Of a DNA stretch of 32,941 nucleotides, positions 30,830 through 32,941 are shown piece after piece (the stretch's first letter is position 1; every line of letters begins with the position of its first letter). The stretch is from JADJLQ01 sp034439915 (GTDB taxonomy: Bacteria > Bacteroidota > Bacteroidia > Chitinophagales > Saprospiraceae). The position numbers and the translations under genes are program-made. Location of the stretch: positions 1-32,941 of the forward strand of contig JAWXBI010000211.1 of assembly GCA_034439915.1 (NCBI GenBank), read 5' to 3'. A model generated the notes under the pieces. The model did no database searches. It saw only the letters and a program-made list of their open reading frames with translations, and was not told the DNA's origin.

Positions 30830-32053
30830 CTGGTATAGCTCCAGGTACTGTGAGACATATTTGGATAGATCATATTTTTCCCTGGCCTTAAGATGAATGG
30901 CTGAGGAATCAAAAACAGTTGGATGGTTTAGAAACCTCATTATTCCATCGGTAATGCCCTGGACAGTTTGTGTATGGGCAAAGAGTCCGTTTTCACCAGC
31001 CTGGATCATTTCCCGGATTCCGCCGATTTCAAAAGCCAGGACGGGGGTGCCACAGGATACGGATTCCATAATTGTATTCGGTAGATTATCCCTCAGCGAT
31101 GGAGTAATATATAGATCTGCGGCATTATACAATTCGGCCATTTTATATTCTTCTGAGATATAACCCAGTGCGGAAGTGCTCAGGTCTTTAACCGAAAGGT
31201 CAGGAATGTTTTTGCCAATTATGGTGAGGTGGATCCGGTTTTTAGGGACTCCTTTCAGAGCCTCAATCAAAATGTCAAAACCTTTCCATGACATTTTTAA
31301 TGAATGCGCCACAAACAACAGATTGATCTTACCTTCCGGTATCTTCCATTTGACCCGGCATTGATGCTTATCCAATAGTTTAAAGACGGTGGTATCAAGA
31401 CCATAACCAACATGGTAATGAGGCCGGTCTTTAAACAATACACTTTGACGGGAGAGGTTAAACAACCATTGCGACGGTGCCACTATCGATAAATTATTAA
31501 TGCCCGTCAAAGCCTTGCGTTTATATTCAAAGTATTGCACGGCAAGTTGGGGCTGGGCGGTTTGTTTGATTTGCGGGCATTCCTTACAATCCCGGACAAA
31601 TTGCATACAATCCCCGCTGTAATGGCAGCCCCCGGTGAACGGGTACATATCGTGTAAGGTCCACACCACCGGTTTATCGATTCGTTTAAAAAAAGTTTGA
31701 TAATCCAGGAAGTGAGAGGTCCAGTGGAGATGAACAATATCGGCCTCTAAAACCGATTGCAGGGTTTCCGGATGAAAGAGGGAATGTGGGGAAGTGAATA
31801 AAACGGTATCCTTCGAATATCCGTGACGGGGTGGAAAGCGTTTTGTTAAAATGTAATGTTCTAAGCCAAATTCTAAAAAATGCTTTAAGGAATGATGCCC
31901 TACATACGATATGTGATTTTGAATTTTTTCATGATGAGTATACTTTGAAATAAAGGTAGAATGTTCTCCGGCCTGGATCAATCCGGCATGCAGCCTTTTT
32001 GCGGCCTGTGCTGCCCCGCCGATATCATTGGTACTAAGATGGACTATTTTCAT
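30815..32053 (-). CDS. Glycosyltransferase family 4
   Basis: This 412-residue GT-B fold enzyme has an N-terminal domain opening MKIVHLSTNDIGGAAQAAKR, with the acceptor-side motif VWTLHDMYPFTGGCHYSGDC and the Cys-rich RDCKECPQ that marks WcaC-like exopolysaccharide transferases. The C-terminal domain has the donor-site TPSLRDNLPNTIMESVSCG and GTPVLAFEIGGIREM. The E(x7)E-like acidic residues are present. It transfers a sugar to a growing lipid-linked glycan; specificity is unknown. It runs opposite to the flanking glycosyltransferases, so it is a separate unit within the cluster. Confidence 0.92.
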   Translation of the reverse strand: MKIVHLSTNDIGGAAQAAKRLHAGLIQAGEHSTFISKYTHHEKIQNHISYVGHHSLKHFLEFGLEHYILTKRFPPRHGYSKDTVLFTSPHSLFHPETLQSVLEADIVHLHWTSHFLDYQTFFKRIDKPVVWTLHDMYPFTGGCHYSGDCMQFVRDCKECPQIKQTAQPQLAVQYFEYKRKALTGINNLSIVAPSQWLFNLSRQSVLFKDRPHYHVGYGLDTTVFKLLDKHQCRVKWKIPEGKINLLFVAHSLKMSWKGFDILIEALKGVPKNRIHLTIIGKNIPDLSVKDLSTSALGYISEEYKMAELYNAADLYITPSLRDNLPNTIMESVSCGTPVLAFEIGGIREMIQAGENGLFAHTQTVQGITDGIMRFLNHPTVFDSSAIHLKAREKYDLSKYVSQYLELYQSMVR

Positions 32054-32179
32054 CCCGGATTAACTGGCCAGCCGCTTTGGTAAACTTTAAGGCACATTTC
32101 ATTTTCATTCAAAAAGGGAGAGGTATCATCCCGTATAAATTGGATATATAAGAAGTCGGTGCTTTAAAGGGTTTTAGCA

Positions 32180-32188
32180 TAGTTTTGC
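32180..32188 (+). promoter_or_regulatory. Bacteroidota-type -7 box upstream of the right-end glycosyltransferase
   Basis: TAGTTTTGC matches TAnnTTTGc, 62-70 bases before the ATG at 32250, in the divergent region between two glycosyltransferase genes. A -33 TTTG is not clear. Confidence 0.45.
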
Positions 32189-32249
32189 AAAATAATACAA
32201 TCCTTTACATAAATCCTGATTTAAAACTATACCTGATCCGGGACTTACA

Positions 32250-32941
32250 ATGGAAACACCTGTATTGTTTTTGGTTTTTAACCGCCCCACCACCACCAGG
32301 CGCGTTTTTAGTCAATTAAAAAAAGTAAAACCGACCCGACTTTTTATTTCGGCTGACGGACCAAGACCCGATCAACCCCGTGAACGATATTTATGCACTG
32401 AAGTAAAAGAAATAACAGAGCGCATAGACTGGACTTGTGAAGTACGTCGGCTCTATAGATCTGACCACCTTGGATGTAAACTGGCAGTATGCACGGCCAT
32501 TACCTGGTTTTTTGACCAGGTGGATGCAGGCATAATCTTAGAGGATGATTGCCTTCCTTCTCTGGATTTTTTTTCTTTCTGTACCACGATGTTAACTGAT
32601 TATAAAGACGACCCTAACATTTTTCATATCACCGGTAATAATTTTCAACATGGGATGCTTCGGGGTAAAGGATCTTATTATTATTCAAAATATGCCCATA
32701 TCTGGGGATGGGCCAGTTGGAAACGAGCCTGGCAACATTATGACCTGGAGCTACAACACTGGGATGTTTTTAAAACCTCACCGACATACGATAGTTTGTT
32801 TCTGACCAGGGAGGAGAAAAAATTTTGGACCAAAAAATTTGAAAAATATCAATCCCAAAATGGAAACCATAATTATTGGTCTTTACAATGGCAGTACGCG
32901 TGTTGGTTTCATGGAGGATGGACTATTACTCCACATAAAAA
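32250..32941 (+). CDS. Nucleotide-diphospho-sugar transferase (HlpA-like), C-terminus cut by window edge
   Basis: I read this frame by hand from ATG 32250 to the last base with no stop, 230 codons. It opens METPVLFLVFNRPTTTRRVF and continues with LFISADGPR, then GIILEDDCLPSLDFF with the acidic metal-binding LEDDC. KYAHIWGWASWKRAWQHYD is the family hallmark. Such proteins are GT-A-fold transferases in surface-glycan clusters. About 60-80 residues are probably missing. It is the third glycosyltransferase in a row and shows that the polysaccharide locus continues beyond the window. Confidence 0.88.
   Translation, partial: METPVLFLVFNRPTTTRRVFSQLKKVKPTRLFISADGPRPDQPRERYLCTEVKEITERIDWTCEVRRLYRSDHLGCKLAVCTAITWFFDQVDAGIILEDDCLPSLDFFSFCTTMLTDYKDDPNIFHITGNNFQHGMLRGKGSYYYSKYAHIWGWASWKRAWQHYDLELQHWDVFKTSPTYDSLFLTREEKKFWTKKFEKYQSQNGNHNYWSLQWQYACWFHGGWTITPHK

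Overview
The window reads as a chromosomal fragment of a Bacteroidota bacterium, probably Saprospiria-like (my inference). The support is gene content and signals: a DUF5916/CBM9-like outer-membrane protein, two tandem rhomboids of which one carries a DUF6576-type tail, a YfhO-family membrane protein, a fused ThrA, an AraD1/GguC-family protein, Bacteroidota-type -7 boxes (TAnnTTTGc) and weak Shine-Dalgarno signals. Both ends cut genes: the DUF5916 protein on the left (minus strand) and a glycosyltransferase on the right (plus strand).

Layout. 1-4.9 kb (minus): DUF5916 protein, then a separate run of rhomboid, rhomboid and a membrane-anchored endonuclease/exonuclease/phosphatase protein. 5.1-6.9 kb (plus): a caspase-like C14 peptidase and an Amidase_2-type peptidoglycan amidase, closed by a good intrinsic terminator. 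6.9-11.6 kb (mostly plus): an accessory patchwork of small genes. It holds a DUF433/DUF5615 toxin-antitoxin pair broken by two frameshifts, a HIRAN-TPR protein, a DUF6615-like protein of foreign base composition, a HicBA pair, two small membrane proteins, and two damaged copies of one Cys-rich gene. A 90-bp inverted-repeat element with an 8-bp target duplication sits among them. A motif (GCCGATATTGGCAGTAG-like) recurs at four places, and at three of these it stands just before a TTRRRY-like hexamer. I read this tract as a decaying cassette (integron-like) array.

11.7-15.6 kb (minus): a YahK/CAD-type zinc alcohol dehydrogenase preceded by a heptanucleotide tandem repeat, an S9 prolyl oligopeptidase-family peptidase and a TPMT-type methyltransferase. 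15.7-19.3 kb (plus): a three-gene beta-mannan pathway, namely GH26 mannanase, GH130 mannosylglucose phosphorylase and cellobiose 2-epimerase, without a transporter. 19.4-23.5 kb (plus): thrA and thrB overlapping, then a Crp/Fnr regulator; no thrC is seen. 23.6-27.3 kb (minus): an AraD1/GguC-family protein, a small membrane ORF, and a fusion of a beta-lactamase-like serine hydrolase with a YdjC/ChbG-type deacetylase. 27.5-32.9 kb: YfhO protein and three glycosyltransferases, probably the edge of a surface-polysaccharide locus.

The core blocks are ordinary. The most unusual parts are the 6.9-11.6 kb patchwork, the caspase-amidase pair and the hydrolase-deacetylase fusion. No rRNA, tRNA or CRISPR array was recognised by eye.
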